Assembly: GCA_963520725.1 (NCBI GenBank)
Contig: CAUQSG010000003.1
Location: 1 to 63,315, forward strand
DNA: 63,315 nt
Source of the DNA: JABCPE02 sp963520725
GTDB lineage: Bacteria > Bacteroidota > Bacteroidia > Flavobacteriales > Weeksellaceae
Direction of reading: 5' to 3'
Part shown: in pieces, positions 24,421 to 33,800 of the stretch
Layout: every line of letters starts with the position of its first letter
How positions within the stretch are numbered: position 1 is the first letter of the stretch
Position numbers and translations under genes: made by a program
Notes under the pieces: model-generated
What the model saw: only the letters and a program-made list of their open reading frames with translations
What the model was told of the DNA's origin: nothing
Databases searched by the model: none

Positions 24421-24978
24421 ATGACAAAAGAAGAAAAAGTATTAGTAATACAAGAATTAAAAGAATTGTTACAAGATGCCAAAGTGGTTTATGTAGCAAA
24501 TCTTGAAGGAATGAATGCTGCTGCTACTTCAGATTTTAGAAGACAAGCATTTAAAAGTAATGTTACACTTAGAGTTGTAAAAAATACATTGCTTCAAAAA
24601 GCGATGGAACAAGTGGAGGGAGTAGATTACTCAGAAATGTTCTCTACATTCAAAGGAAACTCTGCATTGATGATAGCAGAAGTAGCAAATGCTCCTGCAA
24701 AACTTATCAAGAATTTCAGAAAGAATGGAGCATTCCCTGCTTTGAAATCAGCTTATTTGCAAGAAACTTTCTATATTGGTGATGACCAATTAGATACTCT
24801 AGCGAACATCAAGTCTAGAGAAGAGATGATCGGAGAAATCATAGGATTACTTCAGTCTCCAATCAGAAACTTGATTTCTGCATTGCAAAACAAACCAGAG
24901 GTTGCAGAAGCGAAAGCAGAAGCTCCTGTGGCAGAAGAACCAAAAGAAGAGCCTGCATCTGAAGAAGGAGCAGAATAA
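24421..24978 (+). CDS. rplJ: 50S ribosomal protein L10
   Basis: A 185-residue protein with the L10 rRNA-binding domain (RVVKNTLLQKAM; FKGNSALM) and a C-terminal helix that binds L7/L12 dimers. An Ala/Glu/Pro-rich tail follows. It lies 13 nt after rplA. Confidence 0.98.
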   Translation: MTKEEKVLVIQELKELLQDAKVVYVANLEGMNAAATSDFRRQAFKSNVTLRVVKNTLLQKAMEQVEGVDYSEMFSTFKGNSALMIAEVANAPAKLIKNFRKNGAFPALKSAYLQETFYIGDDQLDTLANIKSREEMIGEIIGLLQSPIRNLISALQNKPEVAEAKAEAPVAEEPKEEPASEEGAE

Positions 24979-25054
24979 TTTTAGGTCTTCGCTGAGTAAA
25001 ATAGACACTCAATAAAATTTAAATAAATCGTTCAACAATTAAAACATTAGAAAA

Positions 25055-25426
25055 ATGTCAGATTTAAAAAAATTAGCGGAAACGCTTGTTAACTTAACAG
25101 TAAAAGATGTAAATGAATTAGCTACTATTCTTAAAGAAGAGTACGGAATCGAGCCAGCTGCTGCTGCAGTAGTAGTATCTGGTGCTGCTGGTGGAGGTGC
25201 TGCAGCTGAGGAAAAATCAGAATTTGATGTAATCCTTAAAAATGCAGGTGCTTCTAAATTAGCTGTAGTTAAGTTAGTTAAAGACTTAACAGGTGCTGGT
25301 CTTAAAGAAGCTAAAGACATCGTAGATGGTGCTCCAGCTCCAGTAAAAACAGGAGTTCCAAAAGACGAAGCAGAAGCTCTTAAAAAGCAATTAGAAGAAG
25401 CTGGTGCTGAAGTAGAATTGAAGTAA
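25055..25426 (+). CDS. rplL: 50S ribosomal protein L7/L12
   Basis: A 123-residue stalk protein: N-terminal dimerisation domain, Ala/Gly hinge (AAAAVVVSGAAGGGAAAEE), and C-terminal factor-binding domain with KLAVVKLVKDLTGAGLKEAK. A 76-nt gap separates it from rplJ. A strong terminator follows directly, and rpoB/rpoC, its usual downstream neighbours, are absent. Confidence 0.99.
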   Translation: MSDLKKLAETLVNLTVKDVNELATILKEEYGIEPAAAAVVVSGAAGGGAAAEEKSEFDVILKNAGASKLAVVKLVKDLTGAGLKEAKDIVDGAPAPVKTGVPKDEAEALKKQLEEAGAEVELK

Positions 25427-25446
25427 TTATTAAATTACAATAACTA

Positions 25447-25477
25447 AAAAAGCTGTTTCAAAATGAAACAGCTTTTT
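25447..25477. terminator. Terminator after rplL
   Basis: A perfect 13-bp stem, AAAAAGCTGTTTC (25447-25459) with GAAACAGCTTTTT (25465-25477). Confidence 0.9.
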
Positions 25478-25523
25478 GTTTTTTACTAATCGAGAATAAA
25501 ATCTAAAAAGTATTTTAAAAGTT

Positions 25524-26177
25524 TTATTTTTTAAGGGCTTTGATTAGAACAGGAGCTGTTGTTACTACAATCAGTCCGATGATAATATATTCCAAATGTT
25601 TTTTCAAATCAATTCCGAACTGGTCAATAAATAATTTATCCAAATAATGTCCAGCAAAAATTAGAGAAAAAGACCATAAAAATCCACCTATAATATTATA
25701 TAAAAAGAATTTTTTGCTGTCCATTTTCACAATACCCGCTACAATAGGAGCAAAGGTTCTAATCATGGGTAAAAATCTTGCAATGATGATAGCCATCGCT
25801 CCATTTTCTTCATAAAATTGTTGTGCTTTCAGCAGATAACTTCTTTTAAAGAAAAAAGATTCTTTCTTTTGGTAAAGTTTTTGACCGCTTTTTGAGCCAA
25901 ACAAATATCCTACTGAATCGCCAAGAATGGCAGCAATGCCCACAGTAGCAGCTAAAATCGTAGTATTGAGAAGGTCACTTCCTGTTTCTCCAAAGGTTTC
26001 ACTGATAATCGTAGTGGAATAAATTCCAGAAATAAACAACAAGCTGTCCCCAGGCAAGAAGAATCCGAAGAACAATCCCGATTCTGCAAATACAATGAGG
26101 AGAACCAACCAAAAACCGCCCAATTTGATGTAAAATTCAGGGTTTACTAAATCTTTCCAACTTTCAAAATGTTCCAT
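25524..26177 (-). CDS. DedA-family membrane protein
   Basis: A 217-residue protein with several hydrophobic segments and DedA signatures: FFLPGDSLLF near residue 40, GDSVGYLFG and ARFLPMIRTFAPIVAG. DedA/VTT-fold proteins take part in membrane-lipid (for example C55-P) flipping; family knowledge. Convergent with rplL. Confidence 0.92.
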   Translation of the reverse strand: MEHFESWKDLVNPEFYIKLGGFWLVLLIVFAESGLFFGFFLPGDSLLFISGIYSTTIISETFGETGSDLLNTTILAATVGIAAILGDSVGYLFGSKSGQKLYQKKESFFFKRSYLLKAQQFYEENGAMAIIIARFLPMIRTFAPIVAGIVKMDSKKFFLYNIIGGFLWSFSLIFAGHYLDKLFIDQFGIDLKKHLEYIIIGLIVVTTAPVLIKALKK

Positions 26178-26230
26178 AAAATCTAATAATCAACAAAGAT
26201 AATTTATTTAAGAATATCAGCGATAAAATT

Positions 26231-27343
26231 TTATATCGTTAAATCATGAGTTTCGTCACTTTGTCCTTCTGCCATTAGGAAAGATTTCAGAAAAGGAGTG
26301 ATGTTGCCATTCATCACAGCATCTACATCAGAGGTCTCATAGCCAGAGCGAACATCTTTTACCAATTTGTAAGGATGCATCACATAGTTTCTAATCTGGC
26401 TTCCCCATTCTATTTTCATTTTTCCTGCTTCTATCTCGTTTCGCGCCTTGTTTCTTTCTTCCAATTCTATTTCGTAAAGCCTTGATTTTAAGAGCTGCAT
26501 GGCTTTTTCTTTGTTTTGAAGCTGAGAACGGCTTTCAGAGTTTTCGATGATGATTCCCGTAGGGTGGTGGCGAAGTCGCACGGCGGTTTCTACTTTGTTT
26601 ACATTCTGTCCTCCTGCACCGCTGGCTCTCATGGTTTCAAAGGTAATGTCGGATGGATTGATGTTAATCTCGATAGTGTCATCCACCAAAGGATAAACAT
26701 AAACCGAAACAAAGCTCGTATGGCGCTTCGCATTACTATCAAAAGGAGAAATTCTCACCAAACGATGCACGCCGTTTTCGCCTTTTAGATATCCGAAGGC
26801 AAATTCGCCATCTATCTCTAATGTCACGGTTTTCACGCCCGCTACATCTCCTTCTTGGAAGTTGAGCTCTCGCACGCTGTATCCCTGTTTTTCTGCCCAC
26901 ATGATGTACATTCTCATCAGCATAGATGCCCAGTCGCAGCTCTCCGTTCCTCCTGCTCCAGCCGTGATTTGGAGGACGGCAGAAAGCTCGTCTCCTTCGC
27001 TGGAAAGCATATTTTTAAATTCCAGATTTTCTATTTTTTCAAGAAGTTTTGGGAATATGTCTTCTACTTCTTTTTCGCTGTCTGGGTCTTCTTTGGAAAA
27101 CTCTACCAATACTTGTAAATCTTCAAATTCTTTAAGGATTTCTTCATATTCTTCCACCCATTTTTTCTTGGAGCGGAGCTGTTTCAGAAATGCTTCGGCT
27201 TCTTTCGGGTTGTCCCAAAATTCTGGCGAAGCAGTTTTCTCATCATCATTGGATATTTCTACCTTTTTTCGCTCTATTTGAAGGTATTTGTATAAATCTT
27301 CTATTCGGGTCTGTGCGTCTTTTATTTGCTCGTTACTAATCAC
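26231..27343 (-). CDS. prfB: Peptide chain release factor 2
   Basis: A 370-residue class I release factor. GAGGQNVNKV contains the catalytic GGQ and RISPFDS contains the SPF tripeptide for UGA recognition, so this is RF2. The gene is one continuous frame with no TGA frameshift site: at residues 21-22 the codons are CTT CAA, where frameshifted genes have CTT TGA C. It lies 53 nt upstream of the DedA gene. Confidence 0.98.
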   Translation of the reverse strand: MISNEQIKDAQTRIEDLYKYLQIERKKVEISNDDEKTASPEFWDNPKEAEAFLKQLRSKKKWVEEYEEILKEFEDLQVLVEFSKEDPDSEKEVEDIFPKLLEKIENLEFKNMLSSEGDELSAVLQITAGAGGTESCDWASMLMRMYIMWAEKQGYSVRELNFQEGDVAGVKTVTLEIDGEFAFGYLKGENGVHRLVRISPFDSNAKRHTSFVSVYVYPLVDDTIEININPSDITFETMRASGAGGQNVNKVETAVRLRHHPTGIIIENSESRSQLQNKEKAMQLLKSRLYEIELEERNKARNEIEAGKMKIEWGSQIRNYVMHPYKLVKDVRSGYETSDVDAVMNGNITPFLKSFLMAEGQSDETHDLTI

Positions 27344-27396
27344 AAATTCAAATTTTTACAAAAATAATAGTTTTTTGGTGATTTTAGTAATAAAAT

Positions 27397-27960
27397 TTAT
27401 TTTCCGTTAAAAGTATTCATCGTATTGGTAATTCCTGCGAAAACGAAGGACAAGCAGGCATCTGCGAATTTTTCGATTCTTTCAGGGAGTTTTTCTTTTT
27501 CTTCCTCGCTCCATTCACCGATGACATAGTCTATCTGTTTGCCCTTTTCAAAATCGGAAGAAATCCCAAATCTCAGACGGGCGTAGTTTTGGGTTTTTAT
27601 CATTTCCTGAATGTTTTTCAGACCGTTGTGTCCAGCATCAGAACCCTTTGATTTTAGGCGTAAAGCACCGAATGGTAGCGCCAAATCATCTGTCACAACA
27701 AGGATATTTTCCAAAGGAATGTTTTCTTTCTGCATCCAGAATTTTAGGGCGTTTCCAGAGAGATTTACATAAGTGTCTGGTTTTAAAAGAATTACTTTTC
27801 TGCCCTTGTGTTTTCCTTCGGCTGTCCATCCGTAGTTTGCAGAGCTGAACTTCGCTTCTATTTTTTCGGCAACTCTCTCCACGATTTTAAAACCGATGTT
27901 ATGCCTTGTATTTTCATATTTTTCGCCTTTGTTTCCTATTCCTAAAATTAAGTATTTCAT
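27397..27960 (-). CDS. pth: Peptidyl-tRNA hydrolase
   Basis: A 187-residue enzyme that frees stalled peptidyl-tRNA. ILGIGNKGEKYENTRHNIGF carries the catalytic His and conserved Asn; PDTYVNLSG and DDLALPFG contain further active-site residues. Start and length are standard. It is upstream of prfB in the same direction. Confidence 0.98.
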   Translation of the reverse strand: MKYLILGIGNKGEKYENTRHNIGFKIVERVAEKIEAKFSSANYGWTAEGKHKGRKVILLKPDTYVNLSGNALKFWMQKENIPLENILVVTDDLALPFGALRLKSKGSDAGHNGLKNIQEMIKTQNYARLRFGISSDFEKGKQIDYVIGEWSEEEKEKLPERIEKFADACLSFVFAGITNTMNTFNGK

Positions 27961-28002
27961 TGTTTTAACTATAAAATTGTTTCCTATAGTGGAAGATAAT
28001 AT

Positions 28003-29184
28003 TTATTGATAATTTTCATTAAAATAAACTTGCTTAAACCAAAGTTCAAATACAGGGTCAAGCAGTTCGTATGAGTTTTCTTCTTTGTGGATTAAATCCT
28101 TCTGCAAAAGAATGTTTCTATTTTTGGATACAGATGCGGAAGTTCCCATTTGGTATTTTTCCAAAGTGGATTTAGAAGAAAGCTGTTTTTCTTTTTTTAC
28201 CAAAGCTTTTATAAAGTTAATCTGCGTATTGCTGAGTTCTTCTATAATCTGCTGGAAAAACGGAATATTGCTTTGGATTAAACGAGATAATGCGTTTTTG
28301 AAAACCTCTTCTGTCACTTCTTTCTCCGTTTCGCTCCAGATGTAGTAAGAGAACTGCTGAACATACCAAGAATGATTTTTCATCAAATCTGCTATTTTTT
28401 CGGCAAATTCCTCTGAAATTTTTTTATTGGTCTTGTTGAAATTTTCTATTATAAAAGGAATCCATTTTTCTTTTTTAATTTTTGGTAGCAGAAACAAGTC
28501 TCCAAAGCGGTAGAAAGGCTTGGAGGGTTTGCTGAAAATGTCGGTCATCATGTGCCTTTTGCTCCCATAGAGACAATAGACCACATTTTTCTGCTGCTGC
28601 CATACAGATCGCATTTTCTTTTCTAAAGTTTCAAAATCATGATACTGGGCTAGGTTCTGAAATTCATCGATACAAATAATGAATTTTACGCCCTTTTTTT
28701 CTGCTAAAACTTCGGGTAAATTTAGAATTTCAAGGCTGTGTTTTTTAACTTCTTCCCAATCAAAAGAAAGACTAAAATCACTATCAGGCTGTATACCAAT
28801 GCTGATTTTAGGAATGAGATTTTTGAAAACCTCACGGGCATTATTTGCCCATTCTTCCCATTTTGTAGAACTTGCTTTGATGACTTCTCGTGCGAAAATC
28901 TCCAAAAATTCATGCTCTGAATTAGCTGAAAATAGGTCTATTTTTACGGTTTTGTAGTTGGGCTCTTCTTTGTTGATTTCTGCAATCGCTTTGGCAACCA
29001 ATGAAGATTTTCCCCATCTTCTCGGTGAAATGATAATGGTATTTACACCACTAATTAGGTTTTTTTTTAGTTTTTGTAGTTCCTCTTCTCTGTTAGTAAA
29101 AGCCTGAAGATTAACAATATGCCCAAAAGAAAAAGGTGATAATTCTCCCATAATTATAAAACTTCCATTTTGGTAACTTACCAT
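28003..29184 (-). CDS. AAA-type ATPase with C-terminal winged helix (ATPase_2-like)
   Basis: A 393-residue protein. FTNREEELQKLKKNL, P-loop SPRRWGKSSL and Walker B FIICIDEFQNL fit the archaeal-type ATPase_2 (STAND-related) family. The C-terminal ~80 residues form a likely winged helix (QINFIKALVKKEKQ...LLDPVFELWFKQ). The start at 29184 lies within a 15-bp tandem repeat; Met12 at 29151 is an alternative start. Function of such proteins is mostly unknown; several act in DNA, defence or mobile-element contexts. It is 42 nt upstream of pth on the same strand. Confidence 0.82.
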   Translation of the reverse strand: MVSYQNGSFIIMGELSPFSFGHIVNLQAFTNREEELQKLKKNLISGVNTIIISPRRWGKSSLVAKAIAEINKEEPNYKTVKIDLFSANSEHEFLEIFAREVIKASSTKWEEWANNAREVFKNLIPKISIGIQPDSDFSLSFDWEEVKKHSLEILNLPEVLAEKKGVKFIICIDEFQNLAQYHDFETLEKKMRSVWQQQKNVVYCLYGSKRHMMTDIFSKPSKPFYRFGDLFLLPKIKKEKWIPFIIENFNKTNKKISEEFAEKIADLMKNHSWYVQQFSYYIWSETEKEVTEEVFKNALSRLIQSNIPFFQQIIEELSNTQINFIKALVKKEKQLSSKSTLEKYQMGTSASVSKNRNILLQKDLIHKEENSYELLDPVFELWFKQVYFNENYQ

Positions 29185-29204
29185 TTAGTAACTTACTGTT
29201 TGGT
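29160..29204 (-). repeat. 15-bp tandem repeat, three units, at the ATPase start
   Basis: Three units on the plus strand: AACTTCCATTTTGGT (29160-29174), AACTTACCATTTAGT (29175-29189), AACTTACTGTTTGGT (29190-29204). Units 2 and 3 differ at four positions. The array spans the predicted start codon. Confidence 0.8.
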
Positions 29205-29220
29205 AAGACAAAAATAATAA

Positions 29221-29343
29221 ATAATTTTAATATACAATTATAATATTGTTTCTTAAAACTAAACGCCTCATTTTAAATGGATTTGTAATCAAAATCGGCA
29301 CTAAAAATAGAAGGGTGTTTTGTATATTTGTGCGAGATATTTA
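29221..29343 (+). repeat. Left copy of an imperfect ~124-bp direct repeat
   Basis: This copy aligns with 30081-30205 along its whole length, roughly three quarters identical by eye, including the promoter box and the following GTGCGAGA. It ends ten bases before the unknown AT-rich ORF. Confidence 0.75.
29323..29330 (+). promoter_or_regulatory. -7 element of the AT-rich unknown gene
   Basis: TATATTTG, 22 nt before the ATG at 29353. It lies in the left copy of the direct repeat; the matching box of the right copy is TATCTTTG at 30185-30192. Confidence 0.6.
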
Positions 29344-29352
29344 GTGTTTTGT

Positions 29353-30030
29353 ATGAAAATCATTTTTAAAGACTATTTAGATATTTTTCAAAAATATCCC
29401 AAAGATGAATATTTAACAAGAGAAGAAAGAAAAGAAAGATATAAATTATTACAAGAATATGAAAAAAGAAATTATCAAGATGAAGTAAGTATTGATGAAT
29501 TCCAAGATTTTATTAACTTATATATAGATAAAATTGATATATCTTCACAATTTATTGGAAAATTTTTAGAAGTAATAAAAAATGATATAAATAATGGTGG
29601 AACTTTTGCTTTAAAATTTTTAATTGGAGATAAAGAAGAAAATGATAATTATCTTAAATTTTTTAACTTACTTTATGATGAATTTGGTGACAGAATTAAT
29701 TTAATAAATAAACTTTTAGAAAAAGAGCCAGATTATTTACCAGCTATAAAGCAAAAATATACAATTTTATCAAATTATATAGATTTTTCTATACATGAAA
29801 TGCCTTGGGGGCTTTTACTTGATAAACCTAGTTCAGAAAAAGAAGCAAAAGCAGAAGCTTTAGCTGATTTAGATGACTTTTTAGAATTATCAAAAAAATT
29901 AGGAAAAGATAATAAAGGATACATAGAAGATTGTAAAATTTACTATAATGCTTGGTTTGATTTTTTAGATAATAAAGATAAATACAAATCTTATGAGGAA
30001 TATTTAGAAAAAAATAATATAGAATATTGA
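29353..30030 (+). CDS. Unknown AT-rich protein, probably foreign
   Basis: The start is placed at the ATG at 29353 (225 residues), since an earlier TTG at 29320 overlaps the promoter box. The protein is highly charged, rich in Lys, Glu, Asp, Asn and Tyr, without signal peptide or membrane helix, and probably alpha-helical (repeat-like). Almost all third codon positions are A or T, more extreme than in neighbouring genes. Directly after the stop codon is a strong Shine-Dalgarno and a truncated pyrF-like start, so the stretch looks imported from a low-GC, Shine-Dalgarno-using bacterium. I recognise no family; an immunity-like or accessory role is only a guess. Confidence 0.65.
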   Translation: MKIIFKDYLDIFQKYPKDEYLTREERKERYKLLQEYEKRNYQDEVSIDEFQDFINLYIDKIDISSQFIGKFLEVIKNDINNGGTFALKFLIGDKEENDNYLKFFNLLYDEFGDRINLINKLLEKEPDYLPAIKQKYTILSNYIDFSIHEMPWGLLLDKPSSEKEAKAEALADLDDFLELSKKLGKDNKGYIEDCKIYYNAWFDFLDNKDKYKSYEEYLEKNNIEY

Positions 30031-30031
30031 T

Positions 30032-30104
30032 AAGGAGTGTAGATATGAAAAAAGAAGTTATAATAGCACTTGATTTTCCAATCATTTTAATATGCAAATT
30101 GTAG
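30032..30104 (+). pseudogene. Truncated start of a pyrF-like gene with its Shine-Dalgarno
   Basis: AAGGAG (30032-30037), 7-nt spacer, then ATG at 30045 coding MKKEVIIALDFP, which matches the N-terminus of orotidine-5'-phosphate decarboxylase (IIALDF). After 12 codons the frame runs into the right direct repeat at 30081 and stops at 30104. A strong Shine-Dalgarno is foreign to this genome. Identification rests on a short match and is inference. Confidence 0.45.
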
Positions 30105-30205
30105 TATGATTTCTTAAAAACTAAATGTTTCATTTTTAATCAATTTATGACCAAAATCATCAGCCAAGATAGAAGTAGGTTTTGTATCTTTGTGCGAGAA
30201 ATTTA
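30081..30205 (+). repeat. Right copy of the imperfect ~124-bp direct repeat
   Basis: The counterpart of 29221-29343. It begins exactly where the pyrF-like fragment ends and carries TATCTTTG (30185-30192), which may drive the downstream exported-protein gene at 30347. The 30206-30346 stretch after it is AT-rich with no further feature that I can support. Confidence 0.75.
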
Positions 30206-30346
30206 ATTATTAAAAAAGAAAGTGTTAGCTTTTATTTTGGTGTTTGGATGATTTCAAAAATCTTGAACATTAAGTAAAACTAAAAAGTCCTCATTTTTTT
30301 GTATTTGTTCATCTGTGTTTAGGGCTTGGCAGGAAAATAAATTATT

Positions 30347-30778
30347 ATGAAAAAAACAGCTTTATTTTTATTTATGTTATTTGCTTTTGCATTGAAAGCG
30401 CAGGAAACTATCTATATGGGGAAGTCTGCTGATAAGAAGGTAGATTTTTATATTTATCCAACAACAGTAAGAGAGTCAGAAAAACCAGATTATATTACAG
30501 CGTGGTTTTTATTTGAGTTTTCTACTCCACAAAAATCACCTAATGGCAAATATTATATAAAAGCAAAAAATCAGGTTCTAATAAATTGTAAATACAAAAA
30601 ATCAGGATTAATCACCTCTACATTATATTCTAAAAATGATGTATATGTTGAGAGTACAGAAGTTATAGATGAATATTTAGTTAAGGACGAATCGATGCCT
30701 CCTGGTTCTAATGGGGAATACATGATAAAAACAGCATGCCATATTTATGAATCAATTTCTAATCAGAAACAAGAATAA
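30347..30778 (+). CDS. Exported protein resembling surface-adhesin protein E
   Basis: A 143-residue protein with a signal peptide (MKKTALFLFMLFAFALKAQ). The mature part has the spacing of the surface-adhesin-E family: a W-x-L strand (YITAWFLFEFSTPQ), INCKYKK with a conserved Cys, SSTLYS-like strand, and MPPGSNGEYMIKTAC with the second Cys, probably forming a disulfide. Location: periplasm or surface. Its promoter is probably the right repeat copy ~155 bp upstream. Confidence 0.6.
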   Translation: MKKTALFLFMLFAFALKAQETIYMGKSADKKVDFYIYPTTVRESEKPDYITAWFLFEFSTPQKSPNGKYYIKAKNQVLINCKYKKSGLITSTLYSKNDVYVESTEVIDEYLVKDESMPPGSNGEYMIKTACHIYESISNQKQE

Positions 30779-30781
30779 AAT

Positions 30782-30822
30782 AAACAATCCAGCCTAAGCA
30801 TTTCGCTTAGGCTGGATTGTTT
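30782..30822. terminator. Strong terminator overlapping the mfd 3' end
   Basis: A perfect 18-bp stem, AAACAATCCAGCCTAAGC (30782-30799) with the mirrored arm at 30805-30822, loop ATTTC. The mfd stop codon and last codons are inside the right arm. Confidence 0.88.
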
Positions 30823-33800
30823 ATTGAGCTGAGGAGCTGGTTGATTTCCTCAATGCTTTCCATATTGTCTTTTCGCATGAGCAGCTGGTTGTTTTTTTCT
30901 TTCAGCTGGGCTTGGCTTGGGTTTTGTGTCAGATAATTCAGCAGGTGTTTGAATTTTTCACTTTGATAAAATTTATCCTGTGGATTGTCTGGGAAATATC
31001 CTAAAAACACGCCTTTTTTCATCACTATTTTCTCAAAGCCTATCTCCGCCGCGAGCCATTTCAGCTCCACGGATTTCAGTAAATTCACGGCTTCTTCTGG
31101 TAGTTTTCCGAAGCGGTCTTCCAGCTCGTTTTGGAACTTTTCCAGCTCCTTTTTGTTTTCTATTTCTGCCAATCTCTGGTAGAGGAGAAGCCTCTCCGAG
31201 GTGGAATCTACATAATGGTCAGGCAGCATCAGCTCAAAATCAGTATCGATATTTACTTCTTTTACCGATTTGAAAAGTTTTTTCCTGTCTTCTTCATTAT
31301 TGAATAATTCCTCAAATGACTCATCATCTTGAAGCTCCTCCAAAGCCTCCTGCATAAGTTTTTGGTAAGTTTCAAAGCCCATTTCGTTGATAAATCCGCT
31401 CTGCTCTGCACCGAGTAAATCTCCTGCACCACGGATTTCCAAGTCTTTCATTGCAATCTGGAATCCACTCCCCAAATCCGAAAACTGCTCTATCGCTTCC
31501 AGTCGCTTTCTGGCATCAGAGGTTATCATATCATATGGCGGCGTGATGAGATAGCAAAAGGCTTTCCTGTTGCTTCTGCCCACACGGCCGCGCATCTGGT
31601 GGAGGTCTGCAATCCCGAATCTCTGTGCATCATTGATGAAAATAGTATTCGCATTCGGGACATCCACGCCGCTTTCTACGATGGTCGTAGAGATGAGAAC
31701 ATCATATTTCCCATCCATAAAGTCCAAAACTCTTTCTTCCAATTCCTTCCCATCTAGTTGTCCGTGTCCAGTGATGATTCTGGCATCAGGAACGAGCCTT
31801 TGGACAAGACCAGCGATTTCCTTTAAATTGTCAATTCTATTGTTAATGAAATACACCTGCCCATCTCTTTGGAGTTCGTAGGAGATGGCATCTCTCAGCG
31901 TTTCTTCATCGAAGCCTATCAGCTGGGTTTCCACAGGCTGTCGGTTCGGCGGCGGTGTTTTTATTACGGATAAATCCCTTGCTGCCATTAGCGAAAACTG
32001 TAGCGTTCTTGGAATTGGCGTAGCGGTCAGGGTAAGTGTGTCTATGTTGGTTTTCAGGGTTTTAAGTTTGTCTTTTACATTTACTCCGAATTTATGCTCT
32101 TCATCAATGATTAAAAGTCCTAAATCCTTGAATTTCACTTTATCCGAAACCAGCTGATGTGTTCCTATCACAATGTCTATTTTACCGTTTTCCAAACCTT
32201 CCAGTGTTTCTTTTTTCTGTTTTGCGGTTCGGAAACGATTGAGATAAGAAACATTGATAGGAAAATCTTTCAGCCTTTCTGTAAAACTCCTAAAATGCTG
32301 AAATGCCAAAATAGTCGTAGGAACCAGCACAGCCACCTGTTTGCCATCAGTAGCCGCTTTGAAGGCAGCACGGATAGCGACTTCTGTCTTCCCAAAACCT
32401 ACATCGCCGCAGATGAGCCTGTCCATAATGGTTTCTGCCTCCATGTCTTTTTTCACATCATGGGTCGCTTTCTCTTGGTCTGGCGTGTCTTCGTAGATGA
32501 AACTTGCTTCCAGCTCATCTTGCAGATAGGTGTCTGGCGAGAAGGCAAAACCTTTGGAGGTTTTTCTCTGTGCGTAGAGTTTTATTAGGTCAAAAGCTAT
32601 TTGTTTTACTTTCGCTTTGGTCTTTTGTTTAAGGTTTTTCCAAGCAGGAGAGCCCAGTTTGGAAAGGGCGATTTCTTTTCCTTCCGAGCCGTTGTATTTT
32701 GAGATTTTGTGCAGAGAGTGAATGCTCACATACAGCAAGTCGCCGTTTTTATAAGAAAGCTTGAAACATTCCTGCGTTTTACCGTCGTTATTCACTTTGA
32801 CCAGTCCCATGAATTTACCGATTCCGTGGTCTATGTGCGTGATGTAATCACCGACTTGCAGCTGCATCAGGTCTTTTAAGGTCAAATGTTCAGACTTGGC
32901 GAAAGAATCTTTGGTTTTAAATCTTTGATAACGGTCAAAAATCTGATGGTCTGTATAAACCGCGATTTTATAACGACTGTCCACAAAGCCCTCATGAAGT
33001 TCTGACTGAAACGCCGTGAAAAGATGATTGACCGTATCTTGCTGGTGTTCAGTGGCTAGGGTTTCTATGATTTCTGTTAGTCTGTCTTTTTGTTTCTCGG
33101 AAGAAAAGGAAATCCAGACCTCGTAGCCTTGTTCTTTTTTGGTGATAAGATCCTCTATCAAAAGTTCAAAATTCTTGTGAAAACTCGGCTGTGGAGTTTG
33201 GCTCAGTTGAATGATTTTTGATGAAGGGCTATTTGAAAAATCAATGGTTCTAAATTTCTGAAAACATTTTGAAAACTCATCGCTGGAAAGAAACAGCTCG
33301 TGAGGCTCTCGGTGTTTGATGGTTTTGCTGAGTTTATCAAACTGATTTTGAGCCTTTTGGTAAAAAGCCTCCATTTTATCCAAACAAGAATAAGCATTTT
33401 TGATGATAATCAAGCTGTCCAAAGGCAATAAGTCAAAAAACGGAACTTTCTCGCCTTGTGTGGAAAGATTGATATTAGAAACCAATTGAAACTCATCTAC
33501 TTTCTCCACGGAAAGCTGGGTTTCTATGTCAAAAGTTTTGATGCTTTCTATTTCATTTCCGAAAAATGTGATTCGGAAAGGTTTTTCATTTGAATAAGAA
33601 AAAACATCTACAATTCCGCCTCGAACTGCGAATTCACCAGGCTCGGAAACAAAATCTGTTAAATTAAAATGAAACTGATTGAGCAGTTCTTCCGTAAAAT
33701 CAAAATCCAGTTTTTCGCCCGTTTTTATACGGTGAGAAATCATTTTGAAATCCTCTTTTTTCAGAACTTTTTCATTCAGTGCAGAGATATGAGCTACGAT

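Noticed and set aside
29320..29352. Early TTG start of the AT-rich unknown ORF
   Set aside because: It overlaps TATATTTG, the likely promoter element.
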